A stretch of DNA of 64,000 nt from assembly GCA_902541285.1 (NCBI GenBank), contig CACBQD010000009.1, forward strand, positions 1 through 64,000, written 5' to 3'. This document shows, piece after piece, positions 33,067 to 42,050 of this stretch. Source of the stretch: an uncultured Pelagibacteraceae bacterium (GTDB lineage Bacteria; Pseudomonadota; Alphaproteobacteria; Pelagibacterales; Pelagibacteraceae). The position numbers and the translations under genes are program-made. Position 1 is the first letter of the stretch. Every line of letters begins with the position of its first letter. The notes beneath the pieces are model-generated. The model had not been told where the DNA came from, did no database searches, and saw only the letters and a program-made list of their open reading frames with translations.

Positions 33067-33306
33067 ATGATTAAAAAAGGATTAATATATTTAATAAAAT
33101 TTTATAAATATTTCATTTCACCAGTTCTAGGTAATAATTGTAGGTATCTTCCAACTTGTTCAGAGTATTTTATTGATAGTTTAAATGAATCTGGTGTTTT
33201 GAAAGGTTGTTATAAAGGCATCAAAAGAATTTTATCTTGTCATCCTATAAAATTTTTGGGAGGAGGACATGGGTACGATCCGGTAAAGAAAAAGAATATT
33301 AAATAA
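33067..33306 (+). CDS. yidD: Membrane protein insertion efficiency factor YidD
   Basis: A 79-aa amphipathic protein helping YidC-dependent insertion. It has the family cysteine signature in NNCRYLPTCSEYFIDSL (about 24-40) and a further Cys in LSCHPIKFLGGGHGYDPV near the C-terminus. It sits in the standard place between rnpA and yidC, with a 2-nt gap upstream and a 1-nt overlap downstream. Confidence 0.95.
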   Translation: MIKKGLIYLIKFYKYFISPVLGNNCRYLPTCSEYFIDSLNESGVLKGCYKGIKRILSCHPIKFLGGGHGYDPVKKKNIK

Positions 33307-34988
33307 TGGACACAAGAAACGTAATAGCAGCAATTTCATTAAGTGCAGCAGTAATAATTCTCTATGGATTATTTTTTGCACCGCCCAATCCTGATCCAAA
33401 GCAGATAACTAATAATGATAAAAATAAGAACAACCTTCAACTAAACGAGGCACCAAAAATAGAGCAAAATATTGAGAATAATAAAATTTCTAGATCAGAG
33501 GCAATTAACAAAGTTGAAAGGATACTTTTTGAAAATGAAAATATTAAAGGTTCTATTTCTCTAGACGGATCTTTAATCGATGACCTAATTTTTAAGAAAT
33601 ACACTGAAACTTTAGACTCTAATGAAAATGTAGTTTTGCTTAATCCTAAAGAGTCTGAAAATGGTTATTATATAGAAACAGGTTGGGCTATAAATAATAA
33701 AGATATCGAAGTTCCTAATTCAAATACAAAGTGGGAAGTTGTTGGCAATAAATTTCTAACACCAAAAAATCCAATTAAATTAGTATGGAACAATGAGCAG
33801 AATATTACTTTTGAGAAAGAAATAAGTATAGATGACAAATTTTTATTTACTGTTAACCAAAAAATTACGAATAATACTCAAAATACTTATAACTTTTATC
33901 CCTACGGACAGATTATTAGAAACTTAGCTCCTGATGTAACTGATTTTTATATATTACATGAAGGTTTATTAGGTGTTTTTGATGATAATCTTGTTGAGGA
34001 AGATTACGATGATATTAAAGATAAGAAGTACTCTGTAAACGCCAATAAAGGATGGATGGGTATTACAGATAAATATTGGATAACAAGTTTAATCCCAGAA
34101 AGTAATAAAAGTTTTAGATCAGATTTTGATTATAAAAATAAATTTAAAGCTAACTTCATAGAGACTGCTGCAACAGAGGTCAGGGCTAATGAAAGTAAAA
34201 CTAATCAGGTAAAGGTGATTATTGCAGCAAAAGAAGTAGATGTTGTTGATGGTTACGCCGAGAAACTAAATATTAATAAATTTGATTTAGCGATTGATTG
34301 GGGTTTCTTATATTTTTTAACAAAACCCATATTTTTAATATCCGATTATTTTTTTAAATTAACTGGCAACTATGGAATTGCAATTATACTAATAACCGCG
34401 TGTATAAGAATATTATTTTTTCCTCTCGCTAACTACTCATTTAGATCAATGGCAAAAATGAAAGTTCTTCAACCCGAAATGGTAAGGCTCAAAGAACTTC
34501 ATAAGGAAGATAAAATGAAGTTACAGCAAGAAATGATGGCTCTTTACAAAAGAGAGAAAGTGAATCCTGTAAGTGGATGTTTACCTATTTTAATTCAAAT
34601 ACCATTCTTTTTTGCAATTTATAAAATGCTATTTGTTACAATTGAAATGAGACATCAGCCTTTTTTTGGTTGGATACATGATCTAAGTGAAAGAGATCCA
34701 ACAAGCTTATTTAATTTATTTGGTTTGTTACCATATGATGTTCCATCATTTTTAATTATTGGCGCTTGGCCAGTAGCGATGGGTGTAACAATGTGGATGC
34801 AACAAAAACTTAATCCAACACCGCCAGATCCGATTCAGCAAAAAATATTTATGTTTTTTCCTGTATTCTTAACAGTGATACTGGCACCTTTTCCATCAGG
34901 ATTAGTTATATATTGGACAATTAACAACGTGCTTACAATGGCACAACAGTATGTAATTATGAAGAGAACTTCAGTTAAAACAGTTTAA
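33306..34988 (+). CDS. yidC: Membrane protein insertase YidC
   Basis: Inserts and folds inner membrane proteins with or without Sec. The 560-aa protein is of the Gram-negative type: TM1 (about 5-23), a large periplasmic domain (about 50-340), then a conserved five-helix core starting near WGFLYFLTKPIF. It includes the C1 cytoplasmic coiled region (FRSMAKMKVLQPEMVRLKEL) and the QIPFFFAIYKML helix. The C-terminus is short and basic. argB follows directly; in many alphaproteobacteria engB (yihA) lies between them, and it is absent here. Confidence 0.96.
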   Translation: MDTRNVIAAISLSAAVIILYGLFFAPPNPDPKQITNNDKNKNNLQLNEAPKIEQNIENNKISRSEAINKVERILFENENIKGSISLDGSLIDDLIFKKYTETLDSNENVVLLNPKESENGYYIETGWAINNKDIEVPNSNTKWEVVGNKFLTPKNPIKLVWNNEQNITFEKEISIDDKFLFTVNQKITNNTQNTYNFYPYGQIIRNLAPDVTDFYILHEGLLGVFDDNLVEEDYDDIKDKKYSVNANKGWMGITDKYWITSLIPESNKSFRSDFDYKNKFKANFIETAATEVRANESKTNQVKVIIAAKEVDVVDGYAEKLNINKFDLAIDWGFLYFLTKPIFLISDYFFKLTGNYGIAIILITACIRILFFPLANYSFRSMAKMKVLQPEMVRLKELHKEDKMKLQQEMMALYKREKVNPVSGCLPILIQIPFFFAIYKMLFVTIEMRHQPFFGWIHDLSERDPTSLFNLFGLLPYDVPSFLIIGAWPVAMGVTMWMQQKLNPTPPDPIQQKIFMFFPVFLTVILAPFPSGLVIYWTINNVLTMAQQYVIMKRTSVKTV

Positions 34989-35840
34989 TTGATGGGATTA
35001 GACAAGATTATTCCAACAGATGGACCAAATATTAATGAAGTTGAAAAATATATAAACAAATATAAGTCTGAGGTAATAGTAATTAAATGTGGTGGATCTG
35101 TTTTATTAGATAAAAAACTATTTAATCAGTTCATAGAAGATATTTCAATAATAAATAAAATTGGTTTATCAGCAATAGTCGTTCATGGTGGGGGTAAAAA
35201 TATTAAAAAAAAATTAGATGAAAATAATATTGAAACAAGATTTATCAAAGGACTTAGAGTTTCAGACGAAAAAACAATTGGATATATAGAAGAGGCCTTA
35301 CTAGAGCTTAATTTAGAGATTTTGGATGAATTAAAATCTAAAAACACAAATGTTTGTTCAATATCACCTAAAGAAAATAATGTAATTAATATTATTCCTG
35401 AAAGTAAAGAATTGGGATATGTCGGGACACCAAAAAAAATTAACAAAGAGAAAATATTAAATTTTATCAATAATAAACAAATTCCAATTGTTGTTCCTTT
35501 AGGATTGGGTGATGATGGTAAAATTTATAATATTAATGCAGATATTGCCGCAGGTTCAATTGCTAAAGAGATCTATGCTAGACGACTTCTATTGATGACA
35601 GATGTTGAAGGGGTTCTTGATGAAAATCAAAAACTTATATCTGATATTAATCTCAATAGAGCCAATGAAATGTTAAAAAATAATATTATTTCTGGAGGTA
35701 TGATACCTAAAATAAACACTTGTCTGGATGCAATATCTAATGGTGTTAGAGGTGTAGTTATTGTTGATGGAAGAAAACCACATTCAATACTATTTGAGTT
35801 ATTTTCTGACAAGGGTGCGGGAACATTGATAAGAAAATGA
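34989..35840 (+). CDS. argB: Acetylglutamate kinase
   Basis: Second step of arginine synthesis. The 283-aa amino acid kinase has the nucleotide-binding VIKCGGSVLLD (about 31-41), VVHGGGKNI (substrate glycines), DIAAGSIAKEI and GGMIPKINTCLDAI. The start is TTG 34989 or ATG 34992, directly after the yidC stop; the ATG seems more natural. It overlaps the next gene by 4 nt. Confidence 0.95.
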   Translation: MMGLDKIIPTDGPNINEVEKYINKYKSEVIVIKCGGSVLLDKKLFNQFIEDISIINKIGLSAIVVHGGGKNIKKKLDENNIETRFIKGLRVSDEKTIGYIEEALLELNLEILDELKSKNTNVCSISPKENNVINIIPESKELGYVGTPKKINKEKILNFINNKQIPIVVPLGLGDDGKIYNINADIAAGSIAKEIYARRLLLMTDVEGVLDENQKLISDINLNRANEMLKNNIISGGMIPKINTCLDAISNGVRGVVIVDGRKPHSILFELFSDKGAGTLIRK

Positions 35841-36508
35841 ATAATTTAAAAAATATAAAAAATATCTTATTTGACTGTGATGGTGTTTTATATAGTGATT
35901 TAGAGGCAGTTTTTGGACAAGTTAGTAAGAGGATGACAAAATATATCTCAAATAAACTCAACCTAGATCTTGTAAAAGCTAAAGAATTACAAAGAAGTTA
36001 TTTTCACAAATACAACACAAGTTTAAATGGATTGATGATACATCATGATATACCACCGGAAGAATTCTTGGAGTATGTTCATGATATTGACCTTTCATTT
36101 ATGGAAAAAGATCTTGTCTTAAGAAATGAGCTTAAAAACATTAATTTAAATAAATTCGTATTTACAAACGGAAGTAGAGCTCACGTAAAAAATATAGTAA
36201 AAACTCTTGGTATTGAAGACCAATTTAAAGATATATTTGATATCGTAGACGCAAAATATCATCCTAAGCCTGAGGCCAGGGCCTTCGATCTTATGGTTAA
36301 TAAATTTAAGATCAATCCAAAAGAAACTCTTTATATCGAGGATATTGCTAAAAATTTATCAATAGGTAAAGAGCGGGGAACTATAACAGCTTGGCTTATC
36401 AATAATGAATACTGGGGTAAAAAAGAGTCTGATAAAGATTACATCGACTATAAAATCGAAAATCTCTCTTTATTTTTAAAAGAAATAAGGTTATTAAAAA
36501 ACTCATAA
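35837..36508 (+). CDS. HAD-family pyrimidine 5'-nucleotidase-like hydrolase
   Basis: A 223-aa HAD phosphatase. Motif I is FDCDGVLY (about 12-19; Asp nucleophile and Asp+2), motif II FTNGSRAH, and motif III/IV Lys in HPKPEARAF with YIEDIAKNL. The YHKYNTSLNGL-type cap segment and context argB-nucleotidase-dapD fit the PYR5NT/Sdt1-like group common in alphaproteobacteria. The exact nucleotide substrate is inferred from the family, not visible. Confidence 0.85.
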   Translation: MNNLKNIKNILFDCDGVLYSDLEAVFGQVSKRMTKYISNKLNLDLVKAKELQRSYFHKYNTSLNGLMIHHDIPPEEFLEYVHDIDLSFMEKDLVLRNELKNINLNKFVFTNGSRAHVKNIVKTLGIEDQFKDIFDIVDAKYHPKPEARAFDLMVNKFKINPKETLYIEDIAKNLSIGKERGTITAWLINNEYWGKKESDKDYIDYKIENLSLFLKEIRLLKNS

Positions 36509-36512
36509 AATT

Positions 36513-37340
36513 ATGAGTATTGAAAAAATTATAAATGAAGCTTGGGAAAATAAAGGCCAAGTAAACCAAAATTCAGATAAATCTTTAAATGATGCTGTTA
36601 ATCAAATTATTGATGATCTAGACAGTGGAAAAGTAAGAGTAGCTGAAAAGATCAATGGTGAATGGGTTACTCATCAACATCTAAAAAAAGCTATCATGTT
36701 AAGTTTTCGAATGCATGGAATGGATGTCATGGCGGGGCCATATTCAACATGGAGAGATAAGAGTCACTTATTAAAAGGTAAAACTGCTGGCTGGACGAAT
36801 GAAGATTTTGAAAAAGCTGGTTTCAGAATGGTCCCCAACACAGCAGCAAGACGTGGTTCCTTTGTTGCAAAAAATGCTGTTCTTATGCCATGTTATGTAA
36901 ATATTGGAGCCTACATAGACGAAGGTACTATGATGGATACATTCAGTCGTGCAGGAAGTTGTTGTCAGATTGGAAAAAATTGTCATATCTCGGCCGGGAC
37001 TGGGGTCGGTGGAGTATTAGAACCAGCCCAAGCATTACCAACAATTATTGAAGATAATGTTTTCTTAGGAGCAATGTCGGAAGTAGTAGAAGGTGTAATA
37101 GTTGGAGAAGGCTCTGTTCTAAGTATGGGAATGTATATTGGGCAATCAACAAAAATTGTTAATAGAAAAACTGGTGAAATAACTTATGGAAAAATTCCAC
37201 CTTACTCAGTGGTAGTTCCAGGATCTTTACCAGATAAAAAGAATCCTCAAGCACCATCTTTATATTGTGCAGTAATAATTAAACAAGTTGATGAAAAAAC
37301 TAGATCAAAGACATCTGTTAACGATCTTTTAAGAGAATAA
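36513..37340 (+). CDS. dapD: Tetrahydrodipicolinate N-succinyltransferase
   Basis: Succinylase branch of lysine and diaminopimelate synthesis. The 275-aa left-handed beta-helix protein has an N-terminal helical domain, hexapeptide repeats (about 110-235; for example GTMMDTFSRAGSC, GTGVGGVLEPAQA, VLSMGMYIGQSTKI) and a short C-terminal tail. It lies 4 nt after the nucleotidase and 4 nt before dapE, the next enzyme but one of the pathway. Confidence 0.96.
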   Translation: MSIEKIINEAWENKGQVNQNSDKSLNDAVNQIIDDLDSGKVRVAEKINGEWVTHQHLKKAIMLSFRMHGMDVMAGPYSTWRDKSHLLKGKTAGWTNEDFEKAGFRMVPNTAARRGSFVAKNAVLMPCYVNIGAYIDEGTMMDTFSRAGSCCQIGKNCHISAGTGVGGVLEPAQALPTIIEDNVFLGAMSEVVEGVIVGEGSVLSMGMYIGQSTKIVNRKTGEITYGKIPPYSVVVPGSLPDKKNPQAPSLYCAVIIKQVDEKTRSKTSVNDLLRE

Positions 37341-37344
37341 ACTA

Positions 37345-38487
37345 ATGAAAACTTATAATGAATTAAAGTTAGCTCAGGAGCTAATAAAATTTCAAACAAT
37401 TAAAACAGAAGATAAGGGTATTATGAATTTCCTTTCAAGGAAACTCTCATCAATAGGTTTTAAATGTCATATAATAAAATCAAAAGGTACAGGTGCTAAA
37501 CCCGCATTAAATTTATATGCAAAATTTGGTAAATCAAAACCTAACATTAATTATTTGGGTCACACAGATGTTGTTGCTAATCTCAATAATTGGGAGTTTC
37601 CTCCATTTAAAGCAGTAATAAAAAAAGGATATTTATATGGAAGAGGATCCCAGGACATGAAAGGTAGTGTGGCATGTTGGATAAGTGCTGTAAGTAACTT
37701 TATTAAAAATAAAAAATTTAAAGGTTCTATATCAATAATAATTACGGCAGATGAAGAAACTACAGGTCATGGTTGTCCAGCCGTTATGAAATATTTAAAG
37801 AAAAAAAAAGAAAAAATCGATTTTTCGGTAGTAGGCGAACCGTCATCAAATAAATCTGTTGGAGACGAAATCAGGATTGGAAGAAGAGGTTCTATGAATG
37901 GGACAGTAACAGTATATGGAAAAAGTGGACACTCTGCATTTTATGGGACATATATAAATCCATGTACTGCTCTCGCTAAAATAATATCTGAACTGAAAAG
38001 TGTTCAGTTAGACAAAGGAACAAAGTATATGCCGCCATCAAATTTAGAATTTACAAAAATGAATGTGGATAATATATCTGAAAATGTAGTTCCTCAATCT
38101 GCAAGTGCTAAATTTAATGTTAGATTTAATTCAACTTATAAATCAACATCTTTGAAAAAAAAACTTAGTAAAATTATTAATGGAGTTGCAAAAAAAGAAA
38201 ATTGCAAAACTAAAATAGATTATAAAGTAAGTGGAGAAGCATTTTACACAGAGCCAAATAAAGAAATTTATATGGTAAAAAAAGTTGTAAAAAAAATTAC
38301 AGGTAGAAATGCAAAATTAAATTGTAGAGGTGGCACAAGTGACAGCAGATTTTTAGGTTCAATACCACGTCTTGAGCTTGGGTTAAGAAATAATACTATT
38401 CATATGGTTAATGAAAGAACATCTATCTCAGATTTAAAAAAGTTAACTAAGATTTATAAGAACATTTTACATAATTATTTCGCTTGA
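37345..38487 (+). CDS. dapE: Succinyl-diaminopimelate desuccinylase
   Basis: Zn-dependent M20 peptidase-like enzyme releasing LL-diaminopimelate. The 380-aa protein has the metal ligands His in LGHTDVV (about 71-77), Asp in GRGSQDMKGS, and the Glu pair in TADEETTGHG. A dimerisation domain begins near KSGHSAFYG, and the C-terminal zinc-site region is CRGGTSDSRFL. It overlaps the next gene by 4 nt. Confidence 0.95.
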   Translation: MKTYNELKLAQELIKFQTIKTEDKGIMNFLSRKLSSIGFKCHIIKSKGTGAKPALNLYAKFGKSKPNINYLGHTDVVANLNNWEFPPFKAVIKKGYLYGRGSQDMKGSVACWISAVSNFIKNKKFKGSISIIITADEETTGHGCPAVMKYLKKKKEKIDFSVVGEPSSNKSVGDEIRIGRRGSMNGTVTVYGKSGHSAFYGTYINPCTALAKIISELKSVQLDKGTKYMPPSNLEFTKMNVDNISENVVPQSASAKFNVRFNSTYKSTSLKKKLSKIINGVAKKENCKTKIDYKVSGEAFYTEPNKEIYMVKKVVKKITGRNAKLNCRGGTSDSRFLGSIPRLELGLRNNTIHMVNERTSISDLKKLTKIYKNILHNYFA

Positions 38488-39413
38488 AAACTGCAATTAT
38501 AACATCTGAATCTTCAGAAAAACATATAACAGGCGATGGTCATCCAGAGCAACCGAAGAGAGTAGTTTCAATAATTGATACTTTAAAAAAAAATAAAAAA
38601 CTGCTTTGGGATAAGCCAGATGTTGTTCCTAATGATATTCTTAATATGACACATTCTGAAGATTATATTAATAATTTAAAAGTCTCATTTCCTAAAAGTG
38701 GCTTAAATTTTTTAGATGGTGACACTGTTGTATCGCCTGGAAGTAAGGATGCAGTGTTTCAAGCTGCAGGATCAGCTATAAGTGCAATAGATGGAATTGA
38801 GAATAAAAAATATAAAAATGCATTTTGTGTAGTACGACCACCAGGACACCATGCTGAAAAAAACAAATCAATGGGCTTTTGCTGTATTTCTAATGCAGGT
38901 GTTGCAGTTAATTATTTAATAAAAAAATATAATTATAAAAGAATTGCATGTGTAGATTTTGATGTTCATTGGGGAAATGGAAATTATGATGTAATGTATG
39001 ACAACAAAAATTCACTTTATATATCAACACATCAATATCCATTTTATCCAGGTGGTGGCTCAGAAAAAGACAAGGGAAAGTATAATAATTCTCTTAATAT
39101 ACCTCTTCCTGCTGGCACAAATTCTGAGGAGTATTTTAATGCTTATGATAGAGTTTTAGATAGGTTAATTGAATATAAGCCTGATTACTTAGTCTTTTCT
39201 GCTGGCTTTGATGCTCACAAGAACGATCCATTAGCTCAATTTGAACTTTCATCCAAAGATTTTTATGAAATAACAAGAAGAACACTAAAAGCCACTAATA
39301 AATTTACTAACGGGAAAGTGGTATCTTTATTAGAAGGTGGATACGACCTAAAAGCACTTGCTGAAAGCGCTAATTATCATGTAAATGCATTAATCGAGTC
39401 GGAAAATACATAA
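38484..39413 (+). CDS. Histone deacetylase-fold protein (HDAC / acetylpolyamine amidohydrolase family)
   Basis: Arginase/deacetylase-fold hydrolase of 309 aa. All catalytic features are present: the His pair in RPPGHHAEK (122-123), the zinc ligands D160 and H162 in DFDVHWGNG and D243 in SAGFDAH, and LLEGGYDL near the end with the transition-state Tyr. Bacterial members act on acetylated small molecules or proteins; the substrate is unknown. The start is a TTG overlapping the dapE stop. The next gene, 2 nt downstream, is a SET methyltransferase homologue, a suggestive protein-modification pair. Confidence 0.9.
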   Translation: MKTAIITSESSEKHITGDGHPEQPKRVVSIIDTLKKNKKLLWDKPDVVPNDILNMTHSEDYINNLKVSFPKSGLNFLDGDTVVSPGSKDAVFQAAGSAISAIDGIENKKYKNAFCVVRPPGHHAEKNKSMGFCCISNAGVAVNYLIKKYNYKRIACVDFDVHWGNGNYDVMYDNKNSLYISTHQYPFYPGGGSEKDKGKYNNSLNIPLPAGTNSEEYFNAYDRVLDRLIEYKPDYLVFSAGFDAHKNDPLAQFELSSKDFYEITRRTLKATNKFTNGKVVSLLEGGYDLKALAESANYHVNALIESENT

Positions 39414-39415
39414 TC

Positions 39416-39877
39416 ATGAAATTATATAAACAAAAATCATCAAATATTGATAACAGAGGACTGTTTGCATCTAAAAATATAAAAAAAGGAACTAAGATTA
39501 TTTACTACACAGGTAAAATAATTACAAAAAAACAAACCGAAAATAATCCAAAATTTGATAACGATAAAGCAATTTATCTTTTTAACATAAATAATAGGTA
39601 TGATTTAGACGGTGATTTTGCTTACAATACTGCAAGACTTATTAATCACTCTTGTAATCCAAACTGTGAAGTTGAAGGTAAAGGTTTAAAATTATGGATC
39701 AGTTCTATCAAAGATATAAAAAAAAATGAGGAACTAACTTATGATTATGGATTTAGTTTTGATGAAAATTATAAGGATTTCCCTTGTAAGTGTGGCTCCA
39801 AAAATTGTTGTGGTTACATAGTTAGAGAAGGATCAAGATGGAGAATAAAAAAGAAAAAAGAAAAATCTAATAAATAA
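39416..39877 (+). CDS. SET-domain protein, putative protein-lysine methyltransferase
   Basis: A compact 153-aa SET protein. It shows RGLFASKNIKKGTKI (SET-N), the NHSCNPNC SAM-binding pseudoknot motif (77-84), the ELTYDYGF catalytic tyrosine motif (106-113), and a post-SET zinc knot C124-x-C126-x4-C131, which with C80 can bind zinc. The catalytic set therefore looks complete. The target is unknown; ribosomal or DNA-binding proteins are candidates from other bacterial SET enzymes. It is 2 nt downstream of the deacetylase-fold gene and overlaps truA tail to tail by 11 nt. Confidence 0.9.
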   Translation: MKLYKQKSSNIDNRGLFASKNIKKGTKIIYYTGKIITKKQTENNPKFDNDKAIYLFNINNRYDLDGDFAYNTARLINHSCNPNCEVEGKGLKLWISSIKDIKKNEELTYDYGFSFDENYKDFPCKCGSKNCCGYIVREGSRWRIKKKKEKSNK

Positions 39878-40607
39878 TTTTCTCAAGATATAAACCATGC
39901 GCAGGTGCAATAGGAGCACAATTTTTTCTAGATTTTGATTTAAATATACTGGTAAATTTTTTTAAGTTCCATTTATTTTCACCAAGGTATTTGAGTGAAC
40001 CAACCATGGATCTAACTTGACTCTTAAGAAATGACTTTGACACAAATTGAATTTTTATAACATTTTTAACTTTGGTTATTTTTACTTTTTTCATGGTTCT
40101 TACTGGACTTTTTGCAGCACAATTAGATGCTCTAAAAGTTGAAAAATCGTGAGTTCCAATTAATTTTTTTGCTCCTTTTTTCATCAATTCAACATTAATT
40201 TTTTTTTTAATATGCCACTCTCTGTTAAAATTGATAACTGAAGGAGAAGCATCATTTCTAATTAAGTACGTATACCGTCTTTCTTTTGCAGAATATCTTG
40301 AATGAAAAAGTTTATTTTTTTTCTTTATTTTTAAAATAGATATTTTTTTTTTATTTAAAAAGAAGTTTAGTGAATTCAATAATTTATCTTTTTGAATAAT
40401 TTTGTTTTTAGTATCAAAGTGAGCCGATTGCTCTTTAGCATGAACTCCTGTGTCTGTTCGTCCAGACCCGTAAATTTTTATTTTTTCTTTAAGTAATTTA
40501 CTTAAGATAATCTCAATATTTTCCTGGATTGACTTACCTTTTTTTTGAATTTGCCAACCATTGTATAAAGTGCCTTCGTATTCTATTAGAATCTGATATC
40601 TATTCAC
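39867..40607 (-). CDS. truA: tRNA pseudouridine synthase A
   Basis: Modifies positions 38-40 of the anticodon arm. The 246-aa protein has the catalytic Asp in GSGRTDTGVHAKEQ (about 47-60), FHSRYSAKERRYTY and DFSTFRAS. The C-terminal SFLKSQVRSMVGSL is typical. Its start overlaps the fmt stop by 8 nt. The group def-fmt-truA is common in alphaproteobacteria next to dapE; here the two unusual genes stand between. Confidence 0.95.
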   Translation of the reverse strand: MNRYQILIEYEGTLYNGWQIQKKGKSIQENIEIILSKLLKEKIKIYGSGRTDTGVHAKEQSAHFDTKNKIIQKDKLLNSLNFFLNKKKISILKIKKKNKLFHSRYSAKERRYTYLIRNDASPSVINFNREWHIKKKINVELMKKGAKKLIGTHDFSTFRASNCAAKSPVRTMKKVKITKVKNVIKIQFVSKSFLKSQVRSMVGSLKYLGENKWNLKKFTSIFKSKSRKNCAPIAPAHGLYLEKIIY

Positions 40608-41514
40608 TTGTAATTATTGTTCCTTTTCTAACCTTATTCCCTAATAAAAATTCCTTAATTAATTGAGGATTCTTGCCCTCTTTTTGTACCTCAATAATAT
40701 TTATTGAATTTTCACCACATGCTATTGTCATTTGTTCGTCGATTACTTCACCGATTTTACCTGACTGCTTGTTTATTTCGGCTTTTAATATTTTATATCT
40801 TTTATTGTTAAGCTCAAACCATGCACCAGGTTTTGGATATAATCCATTTATTTGAGCAATTATTTTACGGGCACTGTTATTCCAATCTATCTTTCCCTCT
40901 TTTTTTTGAATTTTCTTTGCGTATGTAGCTTTTGCATGATCTTGCTCTTTAAATATTGCCTCTCCGTCTAAAACTTTTTGCACATTTTCTAAAATTTTTT
41001 CTGTACTCAAATTAGATAATTTTTCTGATAAAATTTCTGCGTTATCTTGATCAAGAATATCTATTGAATATTTATTACATACTGGTCCGGAATCTAATTT
41101 TTCATTAATTTTCATAAATGATATACCAGTTTTTTTTTCAATGTTTAAAATCGATCTTTGGATTGGAGCCGCCCCTCTCCATTTTGGTAATAATGAAGCA
41201 TGAATATTCAAAAAACCTTTTTTACTCAAATCAAGAATTTTTTTTGAAATTAATTGTCCGTATGCAACCACAATTACAAGATCTAAATTTAATTCTTTAA
41301 GATATTGATATTCTTCATCAATTTTTTTTGGGGTTTTAACTTTTAGATTAAGTTCCTCTGCACATATATTAATTGATGATTTCGTAAACTTTAGACCTCT
41401 ATTTGATTTACTTGGAGGCTGAGTAAATACACAGTTAATTTTATATTTTTGATTAATTTTTTTTAGAATAGGCACAGCAAACTGCGGGGTACCCATGAAT
41501 ACAATATTTGACAT
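40600..41514 (-). CDS. fmt: Methionyl-tRNA formyltransferase
   Basis: Formylates initiator Met-tRNA using 10-formyl-THF. The 304-aa protein has VFMGTPQFAVPIL at the N-terminus, the catalytic Asn-His-Asp region with NIHASLLPKWRGAAPIQ (about 105-121), and SGPVCN-type binding residues; a C-terminal OB-like domain follows. It is directly downstream of def with no gap, as usual, since deformylase removes the group that Fmt adds. Confidence 0.96.
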   Translation of the reverse strand: MSNIVFMGTPQFAVPILKKINQKYKINCVFTQPPSKSNRGLKFTKSSINICAEELNLKVKTPKKIDEEYQYLKELNLDLVIVVAYGQLISKKILDLSKKGFLNIHASLLPKWRGAAPIQRSILNIEKKTGISFMKINEKLDSGPVCNKYSIDILDQDNAEILSEKLSNLSTEKILENVQKVLDGEAIFKEQDHAKATYAKKIQKKEGKIDWNNSARKIIAQINGLYPKPGAWFELNNKRYKILKAEINKQSGKIGEVIDEQMTIACGENSINIIEVQKEGKNPQLIKEFLLGNKVRKGTIITSE

Positions 41515-42036
41515 TTAAACAACAACTCTATTAGAAGTTTTTTGTTTAGACAATTTTTTTATTATTAAATCTTTTTTTATTTTAGATAAATAATCAATGA
41601 TTAGTTTTCCATCTAAGTGATTTATTTCATGTTGTAAACATGTTGAGAGTAGTCCATCACATTCCATTTCTTTCTTATCACCATTTTCATCTATATAAGA
41701 TACGGTACAAATTTCTGGTCTATCTATCTCAATAAAGGTATTAGGTATTGATAAACAACCTTCCTCATATGTAGACATTTTTTCACTTAGATTTTTTATT
41801 TGTGGATTAATAAAACATAAAGGTTTTTTTTCATTTTCATTTTTTGAGACATCTAAAACAACTACTCTTTTAAGGATTCCAACTTGAACAGCTGCTAAAC
41901 CTATGCCATTGTGATGGTACATAGTTTCAAATAAATCTTTTATGAGCTTTTTTTCATTAACATCAACTTTATTTAATGGCTCAGATCTTTTTCTAAGAAT
42001 ATCATCGGGTACTGTGATTAGTTCTTTTACTGACAT
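41515..42036 (-). CDS. def: Peptide deformylase
   Basis: Metal hydrolase removing formyl from nascent N-termini. The 173-aa protein has all three motifs: GIGLAAVQVG (about 45-54), EEGCLSIP (about 91-98; metal Cys) and QHEINHLDG (about 135-143; metal His pair and catalytic Glu). It precedes fmt in the same operon. It lies 14 nt downstream of the 579-aa exported protein gene. Confidence 0.96.
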   Translation of the reverse strand: MSVKELITVPDDILRKRSEPLNKVDVNEKKLIKDLFETMYHHNGIGLAAVQVGILKRVVVLDVSKNENEKKPLCFINPQIKNLSEKMSTYEEGCLSIPNTFIEIDRPEICTVSYIDENGDKKEMECDGLLSTCLQHEINHLDGKLIIDYLSKIKKDLIIKKLSKQKTSNRVVV

Positions 42037-42050
42037 AATTTATTTATTTT

